From: Ignatzschineria ureiclastica
GTDB taxonomy: Bacteria; Pseudomonadota; Gammaproteobacteria; Cardiobacteriales; Wohlfahrtiimonadaceae
Reading direction: 5' to 3'
Assembly: GCF_003121845.1 (NCBI RefSeq)
Contig: NZ_QEWQ01000004.1
Location: 412,944 to 476,943, forward strand
Length of the DNA stretch: 64,000 nt
This document shows, piece by piece, positions 7,960 through 18,010 of the stretch. Below the pieces are notes generated by a model. The model did no database searches. It saw nothing but the letters and a program-made list of their open reading frames with translations, and was not told the origin of the DNA. A program made the position numbers and the translations under genes. The first letter of the stretch is position 1; every line of letters begins with the position of its first letter.

Positions 7960-7986
7960 CTTTCGGATCGCTATATGACTCGAAAG
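7960..7986. promoter_or_regulatory. Inverted repeat upstream of the copper chaperone
   Basis: CTTTCG and CGAAAG are separated by 15 nt, about 50 bp upstream of the start codon. It could be a metalloregulator site. The evidence is position and symmetry only. Confidence 0.25.
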
Positions 7987-8154
7987 CCCAATGATGTTAT
8001 ATAGCTGATAACCTATCTAGTCTACCAAACTTTAACTGAAGGCGTTTGTCCCTTTTGCCGGCAATACATACACAATATAATGTACCTACATTTACTCATT
8101 GATTCCTATTATCTCTTATTTCCTCAACCTTGATTCTCTATTATTGCGAGTTTA

Positions 8155-9084
8155 ATGATGCCTCAATTATCTAACCATTCTCCACAAAACCCCATTTCCC
8201 CGATGAATGCTAAGATCACCATTATCGGTGCCGGTTGGTTAGGCTCTGCTCTAGCGCTTAGCTTAGCAAAATCAGGGGCAGATGTAATTGCGACCAAGCG
8301 GCAAGTAATCGATAAAAAAACGCTAATTGAAAATCATCCCATTCACTATCGCCCATTTCAGATACAAGATATTGCCAATCTTGATCTAGAGAATCTAAGT
8401 GTCAGCCAACGTGCTTATTTTACTGAGTTATTGAGTCATCGAACGGTGATTTTTACACTGCCACCTAGTGCATTTAAACCTCTAAACTCAGAAGAGCTCG
8501 CATTATCGCTCTTAGAATCGACACGCATTTTAATCGATCGATTCCTGCTCATTGCGACAAAATTGGGTGTGAAACGACTATTCTATACAAGCTCAACCTC
8601 GATCTATGGCAACAGTAGCGGTATTATTAATGAAGCATTGCCGGCATTGCCCCAAACGGAATCAGCGCAGATTTGTCGGTTAATAGAGGACGCTTTTATA
8701 GAAAGCCCCATTCCCGCTACGATTCTTCGTCTTGCCGGGCTAATCGGACCTAATCGCCATCCGGTTTATTATTTGAGCGGTAGAGATCATATCGCAAGCC
8801 CCTACCAACTGGTTAATTTGGTGCATCAGACAGATGTCATTACCGCCATCTCGGCACTGATTGCGCGAAATACACCTATACAAAATGAGATCTACAATAT
8901 TGTTTCACCCTGCCATCCTACTCGTATTTGCTACTATGAAGCCGTTGCACGCCGCTTGCAACTGCCCTTGCCGCAATTTGCAGATGCGATGCCGGAACTT
9001 AAAAAGATCATTGACGGTAGCCTTATTACTGAAAATGGGGATTTTAGTTATCAACAATTAGATTTAGTCAATGCGCCTTTATAG
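8155..9084 (+). CDS. NAD-binding epimerase/dehydratase-like SDR (YeeZ-like)
   Basis: A 309-residue extended-SDR-type protein. The Rossmann motif is seen as IIGAGWLGSALA (about residues 23-34), and a TSSTSIYG segment corresponds to the Ser/Tyr catalytic region of extended SDRs, although the usual YxxxK is not clear here. The C-terminal part is sugar-epimerase-like. E. coli YeeZ is the nearest type I recognise; the substrate is unknown. The start is uncertain: ATG 8155 or 8158, with the conserved part starting at the ATG at 8203. It is a single-gene unit. Confidence 0.75.
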   Translation: MMPQLSNHSPQNPISPMNAKITIIGAGWLGSALALSLAKSGADVIATKRQVIDKKTLIENHPIHYRPFQIQDIANLDLENLSVSQRAYFTELLSHRTVIFTLPPSAFKPLNSEELALSLLESTRILIDRFLLIATKLGVKRLFYTSSTSIYGNSSGIINEALPALPQTESAQICRLIEDAFIESPIPATILRLAGLIGPNRHPVYYLSGRDHIASPYQLVNLVHQTDVITAISALIARNTPIQNEIYNIVSPCHPTRICYYEAVARRLQLPLPQFADAMPELKKIIDGSLITENGDFSYQQLDLVNAPL

Positions 9085-9339
9085 ATCAATCATTACATAA
9101 ATCCTGATTGTAGAAATGTCTATATCTCTTTTAATTTAAAGAGATTATCTTAGATGCATTATTTATTTTTTATTTATGATTATTAATATTTAGTCATATC
9201 GTATTTGAAATATTCTTATAATTATTTAAGCTAGTTATTTACGCTCATCATTAGTTCATTATTTAATGGGCTATCGTGAAATATGGGTAGAAGGCTCACG
9301 ATACTATTTTCTGTAATTTAAAAGGATTAACTTACGACT

Positions 9340-10341
9340 ATGAACTTATTTCATATTCAACGTGGCTACTTTAAAGATAGCTTTGTTTTCTTAGGAAGTA
9401 TGATTCTCAGTGCGCTGATTGCCGCCCAATTTATGGGATTACGAGGCGCGATTGTTTGGACCTCTTTCTCTGTTCTCTGTACTTATGCCCTCTATAATGC
9501 TAAACCCGATCGTTCTAATTACCTCTATCTCATTCTCTGGATGACATTGGTACTTGGAAGTGCTTATGTTGGGCAGATGCTCCATTTGACCTGGTGGTTT
9601 TATCTCTATCTCTTTGTTTTAAGTTATTTCTACTACTATCTCTTTGGACGAGATCCTGTATTTGATCGCGCGATGCGATTTGTCATTATTCTCTCAACTA
9701 TAGGGACAGCCCTCCCGAAAATTACCGATGGTTTGCCCATTGGTTCTGCAATTGGCACCATTTCAGCGCTGATTGTATGTCACTTTTTATTGCGTAAAAA
9801 TATGGATCTTGAAGCTTTTAAACAGGGGATTTTTAGCCAGGATCTCTTTCGGCTACAAACCCATCTGATTCCGCGCGCTTTTATCTATAGTTTAGGCATG
9901 TTCTTAACGCTACTCATCCCCCATTATCTCGGGATTGAGAAAAATTATTGGGCCACCATTACCTTTGTTATGGTGATGCCACCAAAAGCCTCAACCGTCT
10001 TTCGTAACTCTCTCCTGCGTTTCTTAGGAAGTATTGTGGCAGTACTTGTACTCTTTCTACTATTCCAAGTCCCACAATATCTACCGCAGATGAATGAGAC
10101 TTACTATATGATCGGATTACTCTTCATTTTCTCTTTTATCTTACCCTTGAGTTTTACAAAAGGGTTTGCCACCGTCACATTTTGGGTGACCTGCTATAGT
10201 TTAGTGATGGTCGAGTTAGCAATGTATTGGAATCATCCTGTTTTAGCGCTATTAACTGATCGTATTGTAGAAACGGCTCTTGGCGGAATAATTGCAATTA
10301 TCACCAGTTGGATTCTAAAGATTATGCGTCAACAGGATTAA
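9340..10341 (+). CDS. FUSC family membrane protein
   Basis: A 333-residue integral membrane protein with about nine to ten hydrophobic helices and the FUSC (fusaric-acid-resistance-like) pattern: a first half of tightly packed helices, a short polar stretch (about residues 155-185, LLRKNMDLEAFKQGIF), then a second half containing NYWATITFVMVMPPKASTVFRNSLLRFLGSIVA, the most conserved part of the family. FUSC proteins are thought to export aromatic acids or other small compounds. No membrane-fusion or outer-membrane partner is adjacent. It starts at ATG 9340. The 255-bp gap upstream is AT-rich with no other feature. Confidence 0.8.
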   Translation: MNLFHIQRGYFKDSFVFLGSMILSALIAAQFMGLRGAIVWTSFSVLCTYALYNAKPDRSNYLYLILWMTLVLGSAYVGQMLHLTWWFYLYLFVLSYFYYYLFGRDPVFDRAMRFVIILSTIGTALPKITDGLPIGSAIGTISALIVCHFLLRKNMDLEAFKQGIFSQDLFRLQTHLIPRAFIYSLGMFLTLLIPHYLGIEKNYWATITFVMVMPPKASTVFRNSLLRFLGSIVAVLVLFLLFQVPQYLPQMNETYYMIGLLFIFSFILPLSFTKGFATVTFWVTCYSLVMVELAMYWNHPVLALLTDRIVETALGGIIAIITSWILKIMRQQD

Positions 10342-10350
10342 AAACATTGA

Positions 10351-10523
10351 TATAGTGACTTTGGTTTAAGAAAAATTGGTTTAAGCAGCTAGTGTGGGAT
10401 CTTAAAAGACTATAAAACTGTACTAAACAAGACTTGCAAGATGCCGGATTAAACAGAGTCCTTACTTCTTAGAACCGATGTGCTGGTATTTAAGTGAGCT
10501 TATTTTGAACCGATATTACTATA
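10351..10523 (+). mobile_element. MITE-like element, long form (copy 4)
   Basis: A 173-bp copy, TATAGTGACTTTGGTTTAAG to GAACCGATATTACTATA, sitting 9 bp after the FUSC stop codon and before a terminator. It carries the long-form insert and the internal ATGCCGG motif. Confidence 0.85.
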
Positions 10524-10557
10524 AAAAACCTATCTTTTAATAATAAGGAAGAGATAA

Positions 10558-10594
10558 AAAAGCCAAGATCCTCATCAGATCTTGGCTTTTCTTT
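10558..10594. terminator. Bidirectional terminator between FUSC and betT
   Basis: A 12-bp perfect stem (AAAGCCAAGATC / GATCTTGGCTTT) with a 7-nt loop has a T-rich tail on both strands. Confidence 0.9.
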
Positions 10595-10628
10595 ATCTCA
10601 ATACTTGACTGACGACTACGTCAATTGA

Positions 10629-12770
10629 TTAATCATTCGGATTAGAACCGACCTCATAATCAGAACGCATTTCAAAGTTTTGAATGAAGTAATGGTGACT
10701 TGTGTATTGATCCACAATATCATTCATCACATTATCTTTGGTGTAACCCATAATGTCATAACCTTTACTACCATCATCGAGATAGACTTCTGCGCGGAAG
10801 TATTTCTGATCTTCCTGATCTGTCTCTTCATCTATCAATGTGAAGCTGGGTTTGAGGTAATGTTTTGCTTTAACACGATAGATAAAGTTTGCATTCTCAC
10901 CATGATCTACTTCAAAAGTAATATCATCATCCTGCTCTGTATTAATGTTGACAGTTAAGCCCTGTTTGACAAACTCTGCTTTTACCTCTTCAAAAGCAGG
11001 AATGACAACCGCTTCCATAAACTTAATCACATTACCACGACGAGGATAGACCATTACATTACGAAGACGCTTCTGCCAACCACCAGAGTCAACAGTGCTT
11101 GGCTGTACATACATATTCGCTTTGCTACGAATATCGATCTTACCAATATCCATTCTGAGCGCTTTAATGAGCCCATAAATTGAGATTAGAATAACAATAC
11201 TAAATGGAAATGCGGTCGTTGTAGAAACGGCTTGTAGTGACCCTAACCCCCCATTTAACAGTAATACAATCGCAATCACACCTGTAATTGAACCCCAGAA
11301 GATCCGCTGCCAAAGTGGTGTGACTTCCACATCTTTCTTACTTGAAAGCATATCCATGACAAGCGCACCTGAGTCCGCACTCGTTACGAAGAAGACTGCC
11401 ACCATCACCACTGACACAAACGAAATCGCACCGCGAATCCATTCTGCAGGAATGAAGTTTTGTACTGTTTCTGAAACTGGGAAATGACTAATAAAAGCGA
11501 AGAGTGCTTTTGAACTTCCATCAGGTCCTAAAAGTGTCTCTTTAAGCGCCATAATATGATCATTTTCGAGCATATCGATTGCTGAGTTACCAAATACCGT
11601 CATCCAGAAGAAGGTAAATCCTGCCGGAATTAAGAGAACACCGCCGACGAAGTTACGAATCGTACGACCGCGAGAGATCTTAGCAATAAACATCCCTACG
11701 AATGGAGACCAAGCAATCCACCAACCCCAATATGAGATAGTCCAACCACCTAACCAACCATCGATACTCTCTTTAAGCGCCGGTGAAGAGGCCGCTTCAT
11801 AGCTAAACATATTAAAGGTAATGCCAAAAATACTAGAGAAATAGTTTCCGATATTTTGCATTAACACTTCGAGTAAGAAGAGTACCTTGCCACCAAATAG
11901 GAAGACAAAGAGTACTAAGGCAAAAGCTAAGATCAGGTTAAGTTCTGATAGGAATTTAATCCCTTTATCAAGCCCCATACTCACCGAAAGCGTTGCACAA
12001 GCAGTTGTGACGATGATTAAAATCACCTGCGTTGTCGAAGCAACCGGAATCGAAGGAAATAGTACATTCAGACCTGTATTGATCTGCATTACCCCGAAGC
12101 CGAGTGTAGTCGCAACCCCGAATACGGTACCAATCACAGCAAAAGTATCAATTGCATCACCCCAACGACCATAAATACGATCGCCAATCATCGGATAAAG
12201 TGCTGATCTTAATGCGAGCGGTAAGTTCATACGGAAACTAAAATAGGCTAATACTAAACCGACGATTCCATAGATAGCCCAAGCATGCACTCCCCAATGG
12301 AAGAAGGTAATATTCATCGCTGTCTTTGCAGCTTCAATAGTCTCGCCATCACCGATAGGGGGAAGTAGATAATGAAGCAGAGGCTCTGCAACACCGAAGA
12401 ACATGATCCCGATCCCCATCCCGGTTGAGAAGAGCATCGCAAACCAACTCTTATCACTATACGCTGGCTCCGAGTGATCTGGCCCTAGCTTGATAGTTCC
12501 AAATCGGCTTAGTGCCACATAAATGAAAGCAAGAAGAATAATACCTACAGCGAGTAGATAGTACCATCCAAGATTTTCTGTAATCCAACCTAATAGCCCT
12601 GAGAAAAAATCAGGCGCATCAGGATGGAATATTGCTATTGCAATAATTGCGAGAATAATAATATTCGCGCTAATAAAAACGGGTAAATGCAGAGATGAAA
12701 ATAAGCCACCTTCGGATTTTTTTTTCGTCTCATTCTCTGGCAAATTCCCTTTAATATTTGTTGCCACCAT
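10629..12770 (-). CDS. betT: BCCT-family choline/betaine transporter (BetT-like)
   Basis: A 713-residue betaine-choline-carnitine transporter with 12 membrane helices and the long cytoplasmic C-terminal domain (about residues 530-713) that marks BetT. BCCT motifs visible include MGIGIMFFGVAEPLLHY and FHWGVHAWAIYGIVG, then the aromatic substrate box SYWGWWIAWSPFVGMFIAKI. E. coli BetT takes up choline with protons for glycine-betaine synthesis under osmotic stress, and the C-terminal tail senses osmolarity. No betA, betB or betI gene is in the window. It starts at ATG 12770 with an AAAGGA site and ends at the shared terminator 10558-10594. Confidence 0.92.
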   Translation of the reverse strand: MVATNIKGNLPENETKKKSEGGLFSSLHLPVFISANIIILAIIAIAIFHPDAPDFFSGLLGWITENLGWYYLLAVGIILLAFIYVALSRFGTIKLGPDHSEPAYSDKSWFAMLFSTGMGIGIMFFGVAEPLLHYLLPPIGDGETIEAAKTAMNITFFHWGVHAWAIYGIVGLVLAYFSFRMNLPLALRSALYPMIGDRIYGRWGDAIDTFAVIGTVFGVATTLGFGVMQINTGLNVLFPSIPVASTTQVILIIVTTACATLSVSMGLDKGIKFLSELNLILAFALVLFVFLFGGKVLFLLEVLMQNIGNYFSSIFGITFNMFSYEAASSPALKESIDGWLGGWTISYWGWWIAWSPFVGMFIAKISRGRTIRNFVGGVLLIPAGFTFFWMTVFGNSAIDMLENDHIMALKETLLGPDGSSKALFAFISHFPVSETVQNFIPAEWIRGAISFVSVVMVAVFFVTSADSGALVMDMLSSKKDVEVTPLWQRIFWGSITGVIAIVLLLNGGLGSLQAVSTTTAFPFSIVILISIYGLIKALRMDIGKIDIRSKANMYVQPSTVDSGGWQKRLRNVMVYPRRGNVIKFMEAVVIPAFEEVKAEFVKQGLTVNINTEQDDDITFEVDHGENANFIYRVKAKHYLKPSFTLIDEETDQEDQKYFRAEVYLDDGSKGYDIMGYTKDNVMNDIVDQYTSHHYFIQNFEMRSDYEVGSNPND

Positions 12771-13315
12771 AATATATAATCCTTTCTGAACTGCTGTTAG
12801 AGAGATTAAATTGCGTTAAAGACCCCATGTCTTTAATAATTCTCGATCATATACGATCTAAAATAATTGAAAAATAATAGCACAATATCAATCAGTTCTC
12901 ATGTTACACCCGTTAAAACCAATAAAATTAGCTTATTTTTTTGTCAATATTTCGCAGAATTTTTAGACCTTTTTTGTACTATCCGTTCGCCTAACGCCCT
13001 TTCTACGACTTTCTGAGCATAAAACCATTTTTATGATATAAATCCAACTGTTAACTAATCCTCTCAAAATATTGAATTTCTATTAGGGAAAGAAATCAGC
13101 ATAAAATAGTTCTCTCTTTTGCAAGATAAAACCGATTGCCAAATATTTAGTAAAATTTATACATATCATTGACATTTATAATAAAACTATAATCACCCAT
13201 ATAATCTTGACCATTATTATAACGTTACCAGTTTATAGAAAGTACTATCCTCCGTACTATCCATACTATGCATTCTTTTGTCATTTCTTTAAAAATCTAC
13301 TGAAGGATAAAAACA
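12771..13315. other. AT-rich intergenic region
   Basis: About 545 bp between betT and the purD terminator. It must hold the betT promoter, but no clear consensus promoter or operator stands out. The short plus-strand reading frame (13207-13398) overlaps the purD terminator and looks non-coding. Confidence 0.5.
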
Positions 13316-13362
13316 AAAAACGATCACGAATATCTAAAATCAGACATTCATTGATCGTTTTT
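13316..13362 (-). terminator. Intrinsic terminator for purD
   Basis: The stem AAAAACGATCA / TGATCGTTTTT with a loop of about 25 nt ends in T6 on the minus strand, about 70 bp after the purD stop. Confidence 0.75.
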
Positions 13363-13434
13363 CTTGTTGATAGCCTATTATTTATATCAATAGATTAGCC
13401 CTTACTCAGTTACTGTAACTATCGGCTTATCTCA

Positions 13435-14715
13435 TTACGATTGGCGTTTAAATTGTTTATGACCAATATCGCTACGATAGAAAGTATGCGGTACTTTTAA
13501 GGCTTCCATTGTCTGATAGACCTTATCATAGGCTGATTTAAAATCATCGGCGATAGCGACATTTAACAAAATTCGGCCACCATTGCTCAAAAGCACCTCA
13601 CTATCTCCGCTCTTCTCTGCTTTAACGCCGGCATAGAATACTAATTCATCAATGCCATTAATCACAGGTTTATTGAGCGGATAACCCAATTGTGGTGCGT
13701 CAGGATAACCTTCGGCAGCTAAAACAACACCGATAGCATATTGATCATGCCACTCAACCGCCGGTAGCGCTTTACCAGTTAATAAGCCGTGAATAATCTC
13801 AATAAAATCAGTCTTGAGAAGCGGTAGAATAATCTGCGCTTCAGGATCTCCAAAACGCGCATTAAATTCGATGACTTTAAAGCCTTCTGCAGTTAAAAAT
13901 AGACCACCGTAGAGAAATCCGGTATAAGGCGTTCCCTCTTTTGCTAGTCCATCAACAATCGGTTGCATAATTGTCTTCACCGCAGTTGCAACTTCATCGC
14001 TATCCGCTTTAAAAGTCGGCGCATAAGCGCCCATTCCGCCAGTATTAGGACCTTCATCATTGTCATAAGCTCGTTTATGATCTTGCGCCATCACCATTGG
14101 AATCACTTGACCATTATGGACAAAACACATCAATGAGAACTCTTCTCCGACCAACATCTCTTCGATTAAGATACATGCGCCGGCATCGCCAAAGCGATTT
14201 CCCTCAAGCATATCCTCAATCGTCGCAAAAGCTTCTTCAAGTGTTTCAGGAATGACAACCCCTTTCCCGGCCGCTAAACCATCGGCTTTAATCACAATGG
14301 GTAGACCAATTTCACCCACATAGGCTTTAGCCATTTGGCTATCAGTAAAACTTTGAGAATGCGCGGTCGGCGCACCATATTTAACCATCATCTGTTTTGA
14401 GAAATCTTTACTACTTTCAATCTGCGCAGCTTTAGCACTTGGGCCCCAAACAAGCAGATTACGGCGATTAAATTCATCAGCAACACCGGCCACTAAACTT
14501 GCTTCAGGACCGATAATGGTCACATCAATATCATTGGCTTCCGCCCAATTAGCAAGCGCAACTGCATCTGTTTCGGCAATATCCACTAACGTTGCATCTT
14601 GCACCATTCCGGCATTTCCCGGCGCAACAAATACCTCTGATACTAATGAACTTTGGGCACTTTTCCAAGCAAGGGCATGTTCTCTGCCCCCTTTTCCGAC
14701 AATTAAAACTTTCAT
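13435..14715 (-). CDS. purD: Phosphoribosylamine-glycine ligase
   Basis: The 426-residue GAR synthetase of purine synthesis, joining glycine to 5-phosphoribosylamine with ATP. It shows the PurD N-terminus MKVLIVGKGGREHALAWK, the ATP-grasp core (LPIVIKADGLAAGKGVVI), HKRAYDNDEGPNTGGMGAYAP and FNARFGDPEAQ, the metal-binding part. The length is standard for the family. It starts at ATG 14715. In many gammaproteobacteria it follows purH; here it stands alone, with its own terminator. Confidence 0.97.
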   Translation of the reverse strand: MKVLIVGKGGREHALAWKSAQSSLVSEVFVAPGNAGMVQDATLVDIAETDAVALANWAEANDIDVTIIGPEASLVAGVADEFNRRNLLVWGPSAKAAQIESSKDFSKQMMVKYGAPTAHSQSFTDSQMAKAYVGEIGLPIVIKADGLAAGKGVVIPETLEEAFATIEDMLEGNRFGDAGACILIEEMLVGEEFSLMCFVHNGQVIPMVMAQDHKRAYDNDEGPNTGGMGAYAPTFKADSDEVATAVKTIMQPIVDGLAKEGTPYTGFLYGGLFLTAEGFKVIEFNARFGDPEAQIILPLLKTDFIEIIHGLLTGKALPAVEWHDQYAIGVVLAAEGYPDAPQLGYPLNKPVINGIDELVFYAGVKAEKSGDSEVLLSNGGRILLNVAIADDFKSAYDKVYQTMEALKVPHTFYRSDIGHKQFKRQS

Positions 14716-15194
14716 CCGATCATTCCATCCCGATTGATTGTGATTATAAAAATGAGGTTAGTTGTGTGGTGCTTTGTTACACGAAAATAGCCCTAAATTT
14801 ACAAAATAGTGAGCGTTATTTCTCGCTTTGAAAGTATAACAATATTACTACGTTGATGTCAGCCTTTCCCTACTTTTCATTCTCAATCTCCGAAAGATAA
14901 CCGGAATAAGATCAATAATTTATTTTGATAACACAATAGTTGAAAAAAGAGATGAAGTCCTTACTATAAATTCAGCAACTCTTAAGTTATCCATTGAGTA
15001 TATTCATTGAGTAATTTATGATGTTTATGATATTTGTGATTATTTATCATAATGATGCCTTATCGAGTATCAATATATATTCAAATTCATTAATCATGAG
15101 CAATTGATCATGAACAATGGGTTCAATATGTAATGGATATATACAACTGAGCTATTTTTATTATTTTTCGACTCACTCACAAGAGATTTTTAAT
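14716..15194. other. Intergenic region upstream of purD and the YqaE-like gene
   Basis: About 480 bp of AT-rich sequence between divergent genes, expected to hold both promoters. Short plus-strand frames here lack coding character. I see no clear operator or RNA structure. Confidence 0.5.
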
Positions 15195-15398
15195 ATGCGT
15201 TTAATTATTGCCATTTTCCTCCCTTGGTTGCTCTTCTTCACCATTGGTCGTCCTATTTCAGGCTTAGTCTGCCTTATTTTACAAATCACTCTTATCGGCT
15301 GGGTGCCAGCAGCGATCTGGGCTGTGTATGAATTATCTCAATATAATACTGATAAAAAGATTGAAGCGTTTAATCGCCGCAATGGCACACATCTATAA
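15195..15398 (+). CDS. YqaE/Pmp3 family small membrane protein
   Basis: A 67-residue protein with two hydrophobic helices separated by a short turn (MRLIIAIFLPWLLFFTIGRP, then LVCLILQITLIGWVPAAIWA) and a polar tail. The early LP and the GWVPAAIWAV segment match the Pmp3/YqaE (UPF0057) family, linked in other organisms to membrane potential and stress. I chose the ATG at 15195 over 15117 because it begins the conserved helix directly and has an AGAG site upstream. It is monocistronic, followed by a terminator. Confidence 0.85.
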   Translation: MRLIIAIFLPWLLFFTIGRPISGLVCLILQITLIGWVPAAIWAVYELSQYNTDKKIEAFNRRNGTHL

Positions 15399-15420
15399 TC
15401 AGATTATGATCGTAAATTTA

Positions 15421-15458
15421 AAACAGGATCACTTTTCATAGAGTTGATCCTGTTTTTT
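15421..15458. terminator. Bidirectional terminator
   Basis: The stem AAACAGGATCA / TGATCCTGTTT with a 13-nt loop has T7 on the plus strand and a shorter T run on the minus strand, between convergent genes. Confidence 0.9.
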
Positions 15459-15474
15459 TACGTCTATTTTATGT

Positions 15475-16368
15475 CTAAACTGTGATCTTACCTGCCTTTG
15501 TAGCTTGGCGATTAGGTATAAAAGTTGTAGCGATTCCAAGCAGAATTAATCCACCGCCGATAAGCAGATAGCGATCTATCGGTTCTTGTAAAATTAATAT
15601 CGCTAAGGTAATCGTTAAAAGAGGCGTAAGATTCAGAAAGAGAGCCGAACGATTCGCACCAATTTGTGCAACGCCCCGTAGCCATAGATAAGGGGCAATT
15701 AAGGATGCCGGAATAGCGGCATAAGCAATCAGCCCTGCGGCATTGAATGATAGCGCATAATGCCCTTGATAGATAAAAAAGGGGAATAGAATCACAAGTC
15801 CAATGCCGATCTGTAGATAGAGAAAATTCCAGGTATTAATCTCAAGACTCCAACGTTTGACCAAGACGGTATAGAGCGCATAAGCCGATGATGAGATTAA
15901 GAGTAGAAACTCCCCCTTGTGCCCTTCTAATGCGATCAAATTCGATAGTTCCCCTTTAGTACTTAGGTAAATAACCCCCAAAAAGGCCAATAAAAACCCA
16001 CTGATCAGCCAAATCGTTACCGGCGTTCGTAAAAGAAATGTACCGAAAAGCAGAATTAGAATCGGGACTAAGCCGCCAAAAATCGCCAATGTGGTTGCCG
16101 GCACCATCTGTACTGCATAATAGATGATACTTTGATAGAGTACGATTCGCAGAAAGCCTAAGACGGCCACTTTCCAAAAGTGTGTCCGTAAAAAAGGAAT
16201 CTCTTGTCTAATCCCTCGAATTACAAAAGGCGTTAAAACTAGAAAGGCAAAGAACCAACGATAAAATGCCATTGCCTCGGCATTCACAACGCCGACACTT
16301 AATTTGCTTACGATCGTATTGAATGCCCAGATAGATACCGCAAAAAAGGGAAAAAGATAAGGATTCAT
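15475..16368 (-). CDS. EamA-family (DMT) transporter
   Basis: A 297-residue inner-membrane protein with ten predicted helices in two EamA repeats. The first repeat starts PFFAVSIWAFNTIVSKLSVG and includes FYRWFFAFLVLTPF; the second ends LLTITLAILILQEPIDRYLL followed by GGGLILLGIA, the typical DMT end. Members export amino acids or other metabolites; the substrate is not readable. It starts at ATG 16368. It is a single-gene unit, with a MITE copy about 140 bp upstream. Confidence 0.88.
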   Translation of the reverse strand: MNPYLFPFFAVSIWAFNTIVSKLSVGVVNAEAMAFYRWFFAFLVLTPFVIRGIRQEIPFLRTHFWKVAVLGFLRIVLYQSIIYYAVQMVPATTLAIFGGLVPILILLFGTFLLRTPVTIWLISGFLLAFLGVIYLSTKGELSNLIALEGHKGEFLLLISSSAYALYTVLVKRWSLEINTWNFLYLQIGIGLVILFPFFIYQGHYALSFNAAGLIAYAAIPASLIAPYLWLRGVAQIGANRSALFLNLTPLLTITLAILILQEPIDRYLLIGGGLILLGIATTFIPNRQATKAGKITV

Positions 16369-16510
16369 AGTGTACTCAGCTTAAGGGAATAATAAAAATT
16401 CGATATTCGATTCGATGAAGGATTCGATAATATGGGCAAAATTGTAGCAGTTCCGATTTAATCAGACAGATTTTCTTATCTCTATCGTTTTAACTGTTTA
16501 TTTGGGGAAT

Positions 16511-16684
16511 TATAGTAAATCTGGTTTAAGAAAAATGGCTTTTACATAGCTATTGTGGGGGGTTAAAAGAACATAAAACCTGACTCACCAACACTTGCAC
16601 GATGCCGGATAGAACGGCTTCCTTGTCTCGATCAACCGATGCGCCGGCATTTTAATAAACTTATTTTGAACCGATCTCACTATA
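16511..16684 (+). mobile_element. MITE-like element, long form (copy 5)
   Basis: A 174-bp copy from TATAGTAAATCTGGTTTAAG to GAACCGATCTCACTATA in the gap 16369-16828. It has the long-form insert (TGTGGGGGGTTAAAAGAACA) and the internal ATGCCGG/CCGGCAT pair. The rest of the gap holds only probable promoter sequence. Confidence 0.85.
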
Positions 16685-16828
16685 TTGATCAAAAAATAAA
16701 ATAAGCTGACATTCACTCCAAAAATGCCTACAGTGAATAGAATCAATGAGAATAGCCAAATCTAAATAGATAAAAGCAAGATCACAATAGCTATCCATAA
16801 AAATCACTAAAAGTAAAAAGGGGATACC

Positions 16829-18010
16829 ATGTTACAACATCAAATTAAAGAACTCATTCAAAATGCAGAACCTGATTTAATCGCCTTTCGCCGAGAATTG
16901 CATATGCATCCCGAGCTTCCTTGGGAAGAGTTTGAAACAACAAAACGCATTGCGCGTGAACTCGATAAACTCGGGATTGAATATCGCCTTACTCAACCGA
17001 CCGGTATTATTGCCGAAATTAAAGGAGGAAAGCCTGGTAAAACCGTTGCTTTGCGTGGTGATATCGATGCTTTACCTATTTTAGAGTTAAGCGATATTCC
17101 TTATAAATCTCAAAATGAGGGGAAAATGCATGCCTGTGGCCATGATACACATACAGCTATGCTATTGACGGCTGCAAGGGTGCTAAATGAAGTTAAAGAT
17201 GAAATTCCCGGCAACGTTCGTTTTATCTTTCAACCTGCCGAGGAAATTGCTGAGGGCGCAAAAGAGATGGTGGCACAAGGCGCTATGGAGAATGTCGATA
17301 ATGTCTTTGGTATGCATATTTGGACTGTAATGCCGGCCGGTAAAATCTCTTGTGAAGCGGGTCCTCGTATGGCTTCTGCGGATATCGTAAAGATCCATTT
17401 TAAAGGTAAAGGCGGCCATGGTTCACTGCCTAATCAATGTGTCGATGCCGCAGTGGTGGCCTCCTCTTTTGTCATGAATGTCCAAGCGGCTGTTTCAAGA
17501 GAAACTCATCCCTTAGATGCCGCAGTGATCTCCATTGGAAAAATGGAGGTCGGTACACGCTTTAATGTGATTGCCGAAAATGCTTATTTAGAAGGAACTG
17601 TTCGCACATTCTCAGTTGAAAATAGAGATCGCATTCGGGATGCTATTCATCGCTTTGCAGAATATACGGCAGCTATGTATGGTGCTTCAGCGACCGTTGA
17701 TTATCATTACGGTACATTGCCCGTCATCAATGATGAGAAGAGCTCGGCATTGGCAACAGAAGTTGTGACACAACAATTTGGCCTTGATGCACTTATCACA
17801 GATCGCCCAACCACTGGCGCTGAAGATTTTAGCTACTATACAGAAAAAGCGCCGGGCTGTTTTGCATTCCTCGGCACCGCAAACCCTGAAGCAGATAGCG
17901 AATGGGCACATCATCATGGTCGCTTTAATGTAGATGAATCGACGCTCAAGCAAGGCGCAGAACTCTATGCACAATATGCCCTTGCCTATCTATCGCAAAA
18001 TATATTTTAG
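16829..18010 (+). CDS. M20-family amidohydrolase (hippurate/N-acyl-amino-acid type)
   Basis: A 393-residue metal-dependent amidohydrolase of peptidase family M20D. Metal-binding motifs are visible: ALRGDIDALPI and KMHACGHDTHTAML (Cys and His of the dinuclear site), QPAEEIAEGAKEMV (catalytic Glu), and the late GAEDFSYY and HHHGRFNVDE. It likely hydrolyses N-acyl amino acids, such as hippurate or N-acetyl forms, in the cytoplasm. It starts at ATG 16829 behind AAGGGG. It is not next to a transporter, unlike its paralogue at 46161-47348. Confidence 0.92.
   Translation: MLQHQIKELIQNAEPDLIAFRRELHMHPELPWEEFETTKRIARELDKLGIEYRLTQPTGIIAEIKGGKPGKTVALRGDIDALPILELSDIPYKSQNEGKMHACGHDTHTAMLLTAARVLNEVKDEIPGNVRFIFQPAEEIAEGAKEMVAQGAMENVDNVFGMHIWTVMPAGKISCEAGPRMASADIVKIHFKGKGGHGSLPNQCVDAAVVASSFVMNVQAAVSRETHPLDAAVISIGKMEVGTRFNVIAENAYLEGTVRTFSVENRDRIRDAIHRFAEYTAAMYGASATVDYHYGTLPVINDEKSSALATEVVTQQFGLDALITDRPTTGAEDFSYYTEKAPGCFAFLGTANPEADSEWAHHHGRFNVDESTLKQGAELYAQYALAYLSQNIF

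Noticed and set aside
13207-13398. 63-residue plus-strand ORF
   Set aside because: It overlaps the purD terminator hairpin, has low-complexity composition and no Shine-Dalgarno.
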